Assembly (NCBI GenBank): GCA_050949645.1
Contig: JBMNGC010000001.1
Location: 496,001-560,000 of the forward strand
Length of the DNA stretch: 64,000 nucleotides
Reading direction: 5' to 3'
Origin: RUG369 sp050949645
GTDB lineage: Bacteria > Planctomycetota > Planctomycetia > Pirellulales > Thermoguttaceae
This document shows, piece by piece, positions 56,533 to 64,000 of the stretch. A program made the position numbers and the translations under genes. Below the pieces are notes generated by a model. That model was not told the origin of the DNA and ran no database searches. It worked only from the letters and a program-made list of their open reading frames with translations. The stretch's first letter is position 1. Every line of letters starts with the position of its first letter.

Positions 56533-59500
56533 TCAAGCAACGCGCGCTTCTTTGAGGATTCCGACCCAGCGTTCGGTTTCCTGTTGAGAAAGGCCTTTGT
56601 CGCCGAATTGCGAGCGATAATAGATTTCAACCAGCTCGCGGAAGAGAGAACGATTTTGTGCCGAGGTCGGCGTCCAATCTTCACGCACGTCTTGTTTCGA
56701 CGATTTAGCAAAGATTCGAACGACACGTTTGCCCGGTTTGGCGTCGTTTTCCTGCCCTCGCGCCCTTATATATTCTCGTTCATTGACTAGCTTATCTTCA
56801 ACAATGAAGCATCGTTCAATAAACTCGCGAGGGGTTTCCGCACCGTCGCGTTTAATCTTAAGCTTCGTTTCCAAACTCTTTTCTAATCGAAGATAAAGGA
56901 GCGCGGCGGGGCTGTCGCGCCGAGGTTTTTTGGCTTCGAGTTCCGCTTTTTTGCGGCGTTCCTCGACGCCCTTTTTAAAGCTTTTATAGAGGCGCGACGA
57001 GAATCCGATAATCACTAGCGTTATCGCAAGGAAAATAGAAAATCGTAGGACTGCAGCAGGAGTCCAGTTGCCCGTAAGCATGTCTGTAAAAGCGTCTTTG
57101 TACTGGAGGAAAATCTCTTTAGCAAAGTCAAAGAACCCTTGGAAGGATTGAACTGCCGCGACGCATTGACGCCAGAAGCGCAACAACGGGGTATAGACGG
57201 TTCGCATTTGCTGCGCAGCGTTAAAATTTAGAACAAAATCGCGTCCGAAAGATCGAAAGAGCCGAGACCACGTGTAAATACCAAGCGTCAATGCGTCTGG
57301 ACGATCAGAGTCTCGATCTGAGGCAGGCGTTGCGTCGAGGCGAAGCCACATCCCGTCGTTCACCCACTCCATATTGGATTTCGGGAGAAAATTCATTCCA
57401 CGTGCGTCAGTCGCAGAACCTGCAAAGAGGTTGGCGGCGCCGCCGTCCGTCGGTTTCGGGAGCTTGTCGGGAGGAATGTACGCTTCGACCCAGGAATGTG
57501 CGTCAGACTGTCGAACGATCGTTGGTTTTCCATCTTTGCTCGGATAACACGCAAATCCAACCACGACGCGAGCGGGGATCCCGACCGCACGGAGCATGAG
57601 CGCGAGTCCGCCAGCGAAATATTCGCAGTGGCCCTCTTTATGTTCCGAAATGAAGTCTTCGAGGGGATCGACCGACTGGTTTCGCGCCACGCCGACTCGG
57701 TTATACGCAAACTCTCCCGTATCGCGAAGCTTGCTTTCAAAATATCGAGCGCGACCGACGAAGTTCTCCTTCGGTAGTCTCGACTCCGCGTCCCAAGCTT
57801 TTGCCTTTGCAATCAATGTTGGGAATTTATCCTGGTCGATCGCAAGATACTGGGCGAGATACGGCCAGATGAGCTCGCGATTGGGCTCAAGAGCTGTTTG
57901 GCGACGGTTTCTGACGCCCGTCGAAACGAACCAGTACTTTCCGCCAGGCGATTCCGAACCCCTGTTGACAAATAATTTCAAGGAACTATTTGACATTTCA
58001 AAGACGTTCGGAATTGCCTTCGCAAAATAGGAGGAGGTCGGAAAAAAAACGATGGGCGTATCGAGCGGATTAAGCGTGACGTCATATCCGACAATGTCGT
58101 TTCTGGTATCGTACGCCAGTTCACGGAGAGAGAGTAAATTGCGCTCCACGAGATCGGGAAGCTCTTTGATCGAGTCGAAGGCGTCAAAATTTGAGAATTG
58201 TCTCTGTTCAGGAATCCCGCTCGCCAGATTTCCTAAGTGTGGAGCACGATACATTTCTTGAGTCGCAGCATCCGGTTCCGTGCGCACGACAGGGGAAGGA
58301 CGGGCTCTGAGAGGAGAACCGTAACCTCTTTGTCCCTGGGGTCGATAGAGCAGGTAAGGTTGGTCCTGAGCCTGGCTCGAGAGTTCCTCCTCGGTCGTCG
58401 CTACGTCGGCGTTGCGATTGTTGAAGGCGGATTCACGCCTGTCCTGGAATTTTATGAGATAGGAGAGGACAAAATCGGGATCGGCAAGGGAATCGCGCTG
58501 GAGCCAATATTCAAGGGTACTGAGATCCTGCGCCCTGACAGGGGAATGGAGTTCCACCCACGACCGATCGCTGTAATTTACAAGGGGCATGCCTCGGAAG
58601 TACATAATCGATAGAGGGTCGATCGGGAATTTTTCATTCTTATCGAGGCAGTCAACTAGCTGTACCGTCATGACAGCCTCGTGAGAATCGAGGGCAGGTC
58701 CAAGGTCGCCTAGCTCGATTTTGGTATTAAAGCCAGTGCGCGTTACGCGTCGACCGCCGTCGTTTCCCCAGCTGATATTTTCAAAGCTCAGCGGGCCGGA
58801 GCCGATCCTATCGAGTCGCGGAAAGACGCTAAAGAAGACGGCGGCAAAGACGAAAGCGATAAAAGCGGCGTAGACGAAGCGACTGAAATAATCGAATCTG
58901 AAATGGATCGCAGGAATAGAAGGTCTTCTAAAAAAGCGGGACGAGTCCTCTATTTTTGAACGTTTGCTGTAGGCGAGGGCAGCGGCGCTGTCGAAGGCGT
59001 CGAGAGGTTTTTCTTCCAACTGATTGATCGGTTCTTCTGCGGAGATCATTTGAAGACTATTGTTACCATAGAACCGGTTTTTCAGGACGACGCTCTCCGA
59101 ATAGAATTTTCGTTCGCTCCACAAAAAAAGGAGCGAGATACACATGAAAGCGAGGATCGCATAGATTGGCAACGAGGCGACGAAGAACGCGGAACGCTGA
59201 AAAACGCAACCAACCGCAACCTCGACAAAGGAGATAAAGAGGATTTGGTAGCATTTTCGTATCGTTTTGCTTTGGAAAAAAAGAATCGCCTGAAGCGTCG
59301 CAAGAATGTTGGCGATTGCGAAAGCAATGATCTCGTCTCGCGAGTTGAGAAGGGGACCGATTTGGAGTACAACGGCGATGATCAACAGCACGTTGCACTG
59401 CGTCTTGTTGATCGAGAATTTTCTCTTGTAATCGACAAAGTAAAGCGCGATCAGGATCGCGAAGAGCGAAATAAATCCAATGGCGGCGGAGCTTCTACTG

Positions 59501-59580
59501 AGTTCGTCGTCGGCGAGCTGCAACATACAGGTCGCGAGGATGGTCGTACATGCCAGAACGCATGAAATAACAAAACTCAT
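56533..59580 (-). CDS. TgpA-like membrane transglutaminase (DUF3488 and DUF4129 domains)
   Basis: A 1015-residue inner-membrane protein. Several hydrophobic helices lie in residues 1-255 (DUF3488-like). The periplasmic transglutaminase-like cysteine protease core has the triad C652 (EGHCEYFAGG), H695 (DAHSWVEA) and D749 (WLRLDATP). A single membrane helix is near 844-864, and the basic C-terminal tail (DUF4129-like) is cytoplasmic. An unusually long region (260-590) separates the helices from the core. Related TgpA is an essential periplasmic protein of unknown substrate in Pseudomonas. AAGGAAAG precedes the ATG. It is the last gene of a minus-strand run with ftsY, nusB, ribH and coaE. Confidence 0.9.
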   Translation of the reverse strand: MSFVISCVLACTTILATCMLQLADDELSRSSAAIGFISLFAILIALYFVDYKRKFSINKTQCNVLLIIAVVLQIGPLLNSRDEIIAFAIANILATLQAILFFQSKTIRKCYQILFISFVEVAVGCVFQRSAFFVASLPIYAILAFMCISLLFLWSERKFYSESVVLKNRFYGNNSLQMISAEEPINQLEEKPLDAFDSAAALAYSKRSKIEDSSRFFRRPSIPAIHFRFDYFSRFVYAAFIAFVFAAVFFSVFPRLDRIGSGPLSFENISWGNDGGRRVTRTGFNTKIELGDLGPALDSHEAVMTVQLVDCLDKNEKFPIDPLSIMYFRGMPLVNYSDRSWVELHSPVRAQDLSTLEYWLQRDSLADPDFVLSYLIKFQDRRESAFNNRNADVATTEEELSSQAQDQPYLLYRPQGQRGYGSPLRARPSPVVRTEPDAATQEMYRAPHLGNLASGIPEQRQFSNFDAFDSIKELPDLVERNLLSLRELAYDTRNDIVGYDVTLNPLDTPIVFFPTSSYFAKAIPNVFEMSNSSLKLFVNRGSESPGGKYWFVSTGVRNRRQTALEPNRELIWPYLAQYLAIDQDKFPTLIAKAKAWDAESRLPKENFVGRARYFESKLRDTGEFAYNRVGVARNQSVDPLEDFISEHKEGHCEYFAGGLALMLRAVGIPARVVVGFACYPSKDGKPTIVRQSDAHSWVEAYIPPDKLPKPTDGGAANLFAGSATDARGMNFLPKSNMEWVNDGMWLRLDATPASDRDSDRPDALTLGIYTWSRLFRSFGRDFVLNFNAAQQMRTVYTPLLRFWRQCVAAVQSFQGFFDFAKEIFLQYKDAFTDMLTGNWTPAAVLRFSIFLAITLVIIGFSSRLYKSFKKGVEERRKKAELEAKKPRRDSPAALLYLRLEKSLETKLKIKRDGAETPREFIERCFIVEDKLVNEREYIRARGQENDAKPGKRVVRIFAKSSKQDVREDWTPTSAQNRSLFRELVEIYYRSQFGDKGLSQQETERWVGILKEARVA

Positions 59581-59688
59581 GACTTTCCTTTTTACCGGAT
59601 CGGATCAAACCCCGAATCGCCGCTTGGTATTTTGGAGAGCATCGACTTTGCGGGAATGTAAACAGCTAAACCGAAAGGGCTCGGCAGC

Positions 59689-60600
59689 TTAAGAAAACAT
59701 CGCCTCGACAAAGTCGTTTGGATTAAAGACTTCGAAATCGTTTTCTGATTCACCGACTCCAACGTATCGCACCGGCAACCCGACCTCTCGACGTATCGCG
59801 ACGGCGACGCCTCCTTTAGCGGTTCCGTCAAGCTTTGTCAGGACGATTCCGGTGCAGTCGACCGCTTCTGTGAACTTTTTCGCTTGGTTGAGGCCATTCT
59901 GGCCCGTCGTCGCGTCGACGACCAAAAACGTCTCATGCGGCGCCTCGGGAATAAGTTTGCCAACGACGCGCTTGATCTTTACGAGTTCATTCATGAGGTT
60001 TTTCTGCGTATGCAGACGTCCGGCGCAGTCAATAAGGCACAGGTCTGCTCCGACCTCAATCGATCGCGAGACCGCCTTGTGCGCGACGCTCGCGGGGTCG
60101 CTTTGCGGCGCGCCGGCGGCGCATTCGACGCCGAGTCTCTTGGCCCAGATTTGCAACTGTTCGACAGCTGCGGCGCGGAACGTATCCGCGGCTCCCAGAA
60201 CGACCGTATTGCCGAGAGCGGTCGTCGCCTTTGCGAGTTTAGCGATGCTCGTCGTTTTACCAGAGCCATTGACTCCGACAAAGAGTACGACGGTCGGACC
60301 AGACTGCGCGAAATGGATTGCAGGCCCTTCCTGAGCCATGAGCGTTTTAAGTTTCGCTTTAATCTCTGTAATAATCTTGTCCTTTTGAACAACGCGTCCG
60401 CGAAAGTTTCCCTTGATTTCAGAAACGACGCTTTGCGCGGCGTCTACGCCCATATCGGTTTTGACGAGAGTCTCGAAGAGATCGTTGAGGAACTCGGCGT
60501 CGACGAGTCGACCCTCCGTTTTGAAAAGGTCGCGAATGTCGGTCTGCAAGACTTGAACCGTTCTGTCGAGACCTTTTTTGATTTTATTGAGGAAGCTCAT
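59689..60600 (-). CDS. ftsY: Signal recognition particle receptor FtsY
   Basis: SRP GTPase that docks ribosomes carrying nascent membrane proteins at the translocon. The NG domain is complete: helical N domain, G1 GVNGSGKTTSIAKLA, ADTFRAAAVEQL, G3 DCAGRLH, G4 TKLDGTAKGG and the closing GVGESENDFEVFN. At 303 residues it lacks the long acidic A domain of E. coli FtsY, as in many bacteria. AAAGG precedes the ATG. Confidence 0.96.
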   Translation of the reverse strand: MSFLNKIKKGLDRTVQVLQTDIRDLFKTEGRLVDAEFLNDLFETLVKTDMGVDAAQSVVSEIKGNFRGRVVQKDKIITEIKAKLKTLMAQEGPAIHFAQSGPTVVLFVGVNGSGKTTSIAKLAKATTALGNTVVLGAADTFRAAAVEQLQIWAKRLGVECAAGAPQSDPASVAHKAVSRSIEVGADLCLIDCAGRLHTQKNLMNELVKIKRVVGKLIPEAPHETFLVVDATTGQNGLNQAKKFTEAVDCTGIVLTKLDGTAKGGVAVAIRREVGLPVRYVGVGESENDFEVFNPNDFVEAMFS

Positions 60601-60650
60601 AAGAACCTTTCTTTTTCGAGCTAATCTGTCAGGCGACGATCGAGGTGAGA

Positions 60651-61175
60651 TCAGACGTCAGACGTCGGCGGCGCGTCGCTCTGTTCAGGATCGGCGTCGG
60701 GCTTGCGGGACGGTTTATCAAACTGGTCGAGAACGCCGTTTAAAAAAGCGCGCGATTTGACGTCGCCGTACTTGTTGCCCAGTTCCATTGCCTGTGAAAC
60801 GACGACCGCTTTGGGCGTTTTGATAAAACGCATTTCATAAACGGCGAGGCGCAGAATGCATCGCTCGACGAGCGCCGTATGCGAAAGGGTTCGTCCCTTG
60901 TCGAAGAGGGAGTTAATCGTCGCGTCGATTTCAAACTTGCGATCGACGACGCCTTCATATAATCGCCGCGCAAAATCAAAGACCGTTTGGCGTCCTTCAC
61001 TGTCAAGGTCAAGGATCGCATGGTCTTCGGCAAGCTCGTCTTCCCAATAGTCGGATTTATCGTCCCTCCACCTAGGGAATTCGTGCTGAGGATTAAGTTC
61101 GTTCTGGTAGAGAGCCTTCAATGCGTACGCACGTCCAATGGAGCGTAGCCGGTTAGTTGATAGTTTTTTACTCAT
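60651..61175 (-). CDS. nusB: Transcription antitermination factor NusB
   Basis: RNA-binding protein that recognises boxA in rRNA leaders together with S10. The all-helical NusB fold is recognisable: GRAYALKALYQNE, FARRLYEGVVDRKFEID, ERCILRLAVYEM, AMELGNKYGDVKSRAFLNGVLDQ. An acidic insertion (WRDDKSDYWEDELAEDH) follows helix 1, and the last 20 residues are a Pro/Asp-rich tail. Length is 174 residues. The ATG at 61175 is preferred; an upstream GTG is in frame, neither has a strong ribosome binding site. Its presumed targets, two boxA elements, are at 5526 and 10194. ribH lies 88 bp upstream, the widespread ribH-nusB pairing. Confidence 0.93.
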   Translation of the reverse strand: MSKKLSTNRLRSIGRAYALKALYQNELNPQHEFPRWRDDKSDYWEDELAEDHAILDLDSEGRQTVFDFARRLYEGVVDRKFEIDATINSLFDKGRTLSHTALVERCILRLAVYEMRFIKTPKAVVVSQAMELGNKYGDVKSRAFLNGVLDQFDKPSRKPDADPEQSDAPPTSDV

Positions 61176-61262
61176 TAGACTTATCACAACGCGCAGCGCC
61201 TGAGAGGCGCAGGGAACTCATTATTCGTCTGAAATCGCCGTAACGCAAATCAGTGCAGGAAA

Positions 61263-62066
61263 TTACCTGTTGCCGCGTTTATCGGATCTTTTTTTGAATT
61301 TTTTTCCTTGTCCGCCGGATTTGCCAAATTTACCATGCGAATTGCCGCCGCCATGAGATTTTTTGGCCGGACGTTCTCCTGACCCGTTGGAGGCGCGTTT
61401 GGAGCGAGAACCGCTCCCTCCTGGAATAAACCACTTGTCTTCATCATCGTCGTCGTCATCGACGAGTTGGCTGGAGTCGACGTCGACCTCTTCGAAGTCT
61501 CCGACCATGTATCGGGCAGAATTGCGTTCAAGGGACTCGAACGCGTCGACGGCTTGCGGCAGCTCGGGGAGCTTGCCGAGGAGATCGAGCATTTCAAGCG
61601 CGACTTCGGCAGCCTCGGCTCCCTTGTTGCCTGGCTGTTCGCCGAGAGTTTTATCTTTTCCGATCTCCTGCTGACCAGAGCGCGCGAGCGCCTGCTCGAT
61701 CGTGGTGCAGGTCAAGAGTCCGAAAACGACTGGCAGACCATATTGGGCGCCGATGCGAGAGATCTGCTGACTCACAGCGCTGTTGATGTATTCGTCATGC
61801 GGCGTTTCGCCCTTAATAACGCATCCAAGGCAGATGATAGCGGCGACATTTTCGTCCCACGCGAGACGTTCGGCGATCGTAGGAAGTTCAAAAGCGCCTG
61901 GTACGCGAACGACGACGATTTGATCGTCGGAAACAAGATATTCGCGGAGTTTAGCGAGCGCGCCTTCGAGGAGCTTATCCGTGATAGTTTTATTGAAACG
62001 AGCGACGACGATTGCAATCTTGCCGACTTCGCCGGGCGCGCAAACAAAACCTTCGTATTCGGTCAT
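61263..62066 (-). CDS. ribH: 6,7-dimethyl-8-ribityllumazine synthase with a long charged tail
   Basis: Penultimate step of riboflavin synthesis. The core (residues 1-165) has VARFNKTITDKLLEGA, VPGAFELP, CLGCVIKGETPHDEY with catalytic His90, VFGLLTCTT and GNKGAEAAEVALEM. The core alone is the size of normal RibH (about 155 residues). It is followed by a linker (166-190), an acidic block ending in six Asp (about 192-210), and a Gly/Ser/His/Lys/Arg-rich basic tail (218-267). Lumazine synthases assemble into pentamers or 60-subunit shells, so such a tail would be present in many copies; its role is unknown. No frameshift is apparent. Confidence 0.93.
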   Translation of the reverse strand: MTEYEGFVCAPGEVGKIAIVVARFNKTITDKLLEGALAKLREYLVSDDQIVVVRVPGAFELPTIAERLAWDENVAAIICLGCVIKGETPHDEYINSAVSQQISRIGAQYGLPVVFGLLTCTTIEQALARSGQQEIGKDKTLGEQPGNKGAEAAEVALEMLDLLGKLPELPQAVDAFESLERNSARYMVGDFEEVDVDSSQLVDDDDDDEDKWFIPGGSGSRSKRASNGSGERPAKKSHGGGNSHGKFGKSGGQGKKFKKRSDKRGNR

Positions 62067-62191
62067 AATTTTTCTTTCATTAAGCGGTGGTTAGAGACTT
62101 TCGGAGAAGTGTGGAAGACCCAACGCCGCCGCTGATTCTATCAGAAATAGAACGTACAACAAGTAGGCAAAGAACGCGCGCAATCGGGCGT

Positions 62192-62833
62192 TTAGCTACC
62201 AGAGCGCCTAGGTTTTTCCCGAATCGTGTCCAAGATCTTCCGTATCTGTTGCGTCATCTGGGAATCGTCGCGGTTTGCATCGACTATGAAATCGGCGCGA
62301 GCCTTCTTGACTTCAAGGGGTAGTTGTCGCGCTTCGCGTTTGAAGAGCTCGTCTGAAGACCAACCGCGCTCAATCGTCCTCCGCAATCGCGTTTCAGCGC
62401 TCGCGTCGACAAAGATGACATAATCAACGCGCGAATCCCATCCGACCTCAAAGAGCAACGGCGCGTCGAGAACCGCGAATTCGCAATCCACAAGGGACGC
62501 TAGCCAGTTTTCGTATTTTTGCAGAAGGACGGGATGGAGGATGGAGTTGAGAAACGCAAGCTCCTTGCGTCCGGCCTCAGTCGGAGCAAAAACGATCCTG
62601 GCGAGCGCTGCGTAATCGACCGTTCCGTTGGAGTTAACGACGGACGACCAGCGGTTCCTGATCTTCGCGACAATTGAGGGCGTCTCGTAAAGCGCCTTGG
62701 CTTGCGCGTCGGCGTCAAACCTGACTGCGCCTTGAGAAACCAATTCTGCCGTCGTATAACTCTTGCCTGAGCCGATACCACCGACGACTCCAAGAGTAAT
62801 CGGACTAATGGTTGAAACTTGAGATAGCGTCAT
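62192..62833 (-). CDS. coaE: Dephospho-CoA kinase
   Basis: Final step of coenzyme A synthesis. P-loop GVVGGIGSGKS (residues 15-25), the FDADAQAKALYE segment corresponding to the family DAD motif, LNSILHPVL, DAPLLFEVGW and the Arg-rich lid TRLRRTIERGWSSDE. Length is 213 residues, normal. It is the first gene of the minus-strand run; ribH begins 125 bp further on. Confidence 0.94.
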   Translation of the reverse strand: MTLSQVSTISPITLGVVGGIGSGKSYTTAELVSQGAVRFDADAQAKALYETPSIVAKIRNRWSSVVNSNGTVDYAALARIVFAPTEAGRKELAFLNSILHPVLLQKYENWLASLVDCEFAVLDAPLLFEVGWDSRVDYVIFVDASAETRLRRTIERGWSSDELFKREARQLPLEVKKARADFIVDANRDDSQMTQQIRKILDTIREKPRRSGS

Positions 62834-62971
62834 CTACCAGTACCTGCTTAGAGCGTTTGCAACGAACACCCCCTCATTATCACGAAAATGTCAAAAGGGG
62901 CAAGCGCGGCCACATTCGAACTTCCTTTGACAACGTATCTTCGGCAGGCGCGTTTTGCGCGTTCGTGTTAT

Positions 62972-62999
62972 TGTTCGAAAGCTCTTTTGCGCTATAATG
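62972..62999 (+). promoter_or_regulatory. Promoter of the rhomboid gene
   Basis: TTGTTC (62972-62977) and a perfect TATAAT (62994-62999), spacer 16 bp, about 85 nt before the ATG. Confidence 0.75.
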
Positions 63000-63084
63000 G
63001 GCGGGCGTCTTGAGAGAAAAGAAACGGAGTTTCGCTTGAAGGCGCGACCACCGCTGAAAGGAATTTGCAGAGTCGGAGGAAGTC

Positions 63085-63957
63085 ATGGGACTTTACGATC
63101 GGGACTATTACAGGAACAGACAGGAAACCCGGAGGAGAAAGAGTTCTGGTCTTTCCGCGGTCGCCCTTATCATCTTGCTCAACGTCGTCCTGTTTTTTAT
63201 CAACCAAGGAACAGGCAACGCGCTATTTGAAACAATGGCGCTTAGCGGGAGAACGACGAGCAATCCTCTCCAGTGGTACCGCTGTTTGACATATGCGTTT
63301 GCCCATGATCCGTCGAATTTTAATCACATTTTTTTCAACATGCTCGCGCTTTTCTTCTTCGGCCCTGCCGTAGAACTTCGTTATGGTAAACGCGAGTTCG
63401 TCTTCTATTACCTTGCTTCGGCAATTTTCGGCGGCATTGTCTGGAATGTCCTACATTTTGGCGTGGTCCAATATTCAGCTCTTGGAGCGTCGGGCGCAAT
63501 TTCAGCGGTCATTATTCTTTTTGCGTTTAACTTCCCGCGCGCGCAGGTTCTGCTTTTCTTTATTATCCCCATGCCGATGTGGGTAGCAGGCGTGTTGTTC
63601 GTTCTTTTGGATACGTTTGGTTTGTTGGGCGGCGGTAATATTGCACACGACATTCACCTTTCCGGCGCCGTCTTCGCCGCGGTGTACTATTTTTCCAATA
63701 TGCGAATTTCCTCGATCCTTTCGAGGAAGAAGCGCAAATCCTTCTCACGCTCGTCTTCAGCGGCGGAAAATCCTGCCCACTCCTATACGAATTCCAACTC
63801 TAATCAGGCAGGCTCCGCTTTCCATGATCTCGAGAAAAGAGTCGACGAAATCCTTCGGAAGATTGCTCTTTCCGGCGAAGAAAGCCTGTCGGAGAAAGAG
63901 CGCGAAACCCTTCGATTCGCGAGTCGAGAGTATCAAAAACGCAAAAACCAGCGGTAA
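63085..63957 (+). CDS. Rhomboid family intramembrane serine protease
   Basis: A 290-residue polytopic membrane protein. Six hydrophobic helices are visible, starting at about 23-40. The catalytic Ser136 lies in LGASGAIS and the catalytic His in HDIHLSGA (His191). The L1-loop feature is partly represented by NPLQWYRCLTYAFAHD, and FNHIFFNMLALFFFG is the conserved HxxxN helix. The soluble C-terminal tail (about 210-290) is Ser/Arg/Lys-rich and ends in a helical, highly charged segment. The ATG follows ggaggaagtc. Substrate unknown. Confidence 0.92.
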   Translation: MGLYDRDYYRNRQETRRRKSSGLSAVALIILLNVVLFFINQGTGNALFETMALSGRTTSNPLQWYRCLTYAFAHDPSNFNHIFFNMLALFFFGPAVELRYGKREFVFYYLASAIFGGIVWNVLHFGVVQYSALGASGAISAVIILFAFNFPRAQVLLFFIIPMPMWVAGVLFVLLDTFGLLGGGNIAHDIHLSGAVFAAVYYFSNMRISSILSRKKRKSFSRSSSAAENPAHSYTNSNSNQAGSAFHDLEKRVDEILRKIALSGEESLSEKERETLRFASREYQKRKNQR

Positions 63958-63981
63958 TGACGCAGATTCAAGATTTTCCAC

Positions 63982-63997
63982 CCTTAAACGTTTAAGG
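63982..63997. other. 16-bp palindrome at the window edge
   Basis: CCTTAAACGTTTAAGG is a perfect inverted repeat 25 bp after the rhomboid stop. It could be the start of a terminator whose T run lies beyond the window, or an operator. Confidence 0.4.
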
Positions 63998-64000
63998 TTA

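Overview
The window looks like chromosomal DNA from a planctomycete (phylum Planctomycetota, probably the Pirellulales side; phylum is the level I trust). Four things point there. The rRNA genes are unlinked, with 23S-5S and 16S as separate transcription units. There is a DUF1559 protein with an exact H-X9-DG motif. There are large secreted carbohydrate-active proteins next to a Tat-exported Gfo/Idh/MocA oxidoreductase. Several housekeeping proteins carry lineage-type additions: a PDZ-like insert in Lgt, a PilM-PilN fusion and a four-ACT aspartate kinase. Most genes are intact. The two clear frameshifts are both in accessory genes, at a T6 and an A5 run.

Layout. 1-1740 is the edge of an integrated element: about ten short hairpins ending in an intrinsic terminator, then a frameshifted tyrosine recombinase pointing at the 3' end of a tRNA-Arg(UCU) gene. 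1.8-5.3 kb holds fumC and folC. 5.4-12.2 kb is the rRNA region: 23S-5S, a frameshifted membrane protein gene, 16S, then a degenerate second copy of the 16S 3' end. Each rRNA unit has its own strong promoter and a boxB-boxA leader. nusB, whose product binds boxA RNA, lies at 60.7 kb. 12.3-18.8 kb carries a GGQ release-factor-like protein, ispH, hisS, a DRE-TIM aldolase, a dus gene and fabH. 18.9-25.5 kb carries gmd with a DUF1559 protein, a LamG/BNR secreted protein with a Tat oxidoreductase, and a cysteine-synthase-like enzyme. 25.9-29.5 kb has lysC and cimA. Three identical tRNA-Lys(CUU) genes follow at an exact 108-bp period.

30.4-43 kb holds a cupin/phosphomannose-isomerase-like protein, lgt, a pilMN-pilO cluster, mnmG, an exported nitroreductase, a secreted GH71/99-like protein and thioredoxin. 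43-52 kb holds an EF-G-like GTPase, an M16 peptidase, a secreted acidic protein, an RDD membrane protein, hflX and an alpha/beta hydrolase. 52-56.5 kb is ppi, then xseB-ispA-dxs, the gene order known from enterobacteria. 56.5-62.8 kb is a minus-strand block: a TgpA-like transglutaminase, ftsY, nusB, ribH and coaE. A rhomboid protease closes the window.

Isoprenoid synthesis is well represented by dxs, ispA and ispH. lysC and cimA feed aspartate-family and isoleucine synthesis. The most unusual items are the hairpin array before the integrase, the degenerate 16S tail without an anti-Shine-Dalgarno core, the split rRNA units with matching antitermination leaders, the PDZ-containing Lgt, and a lumazine synthase with a long acidic-then-basic tail.
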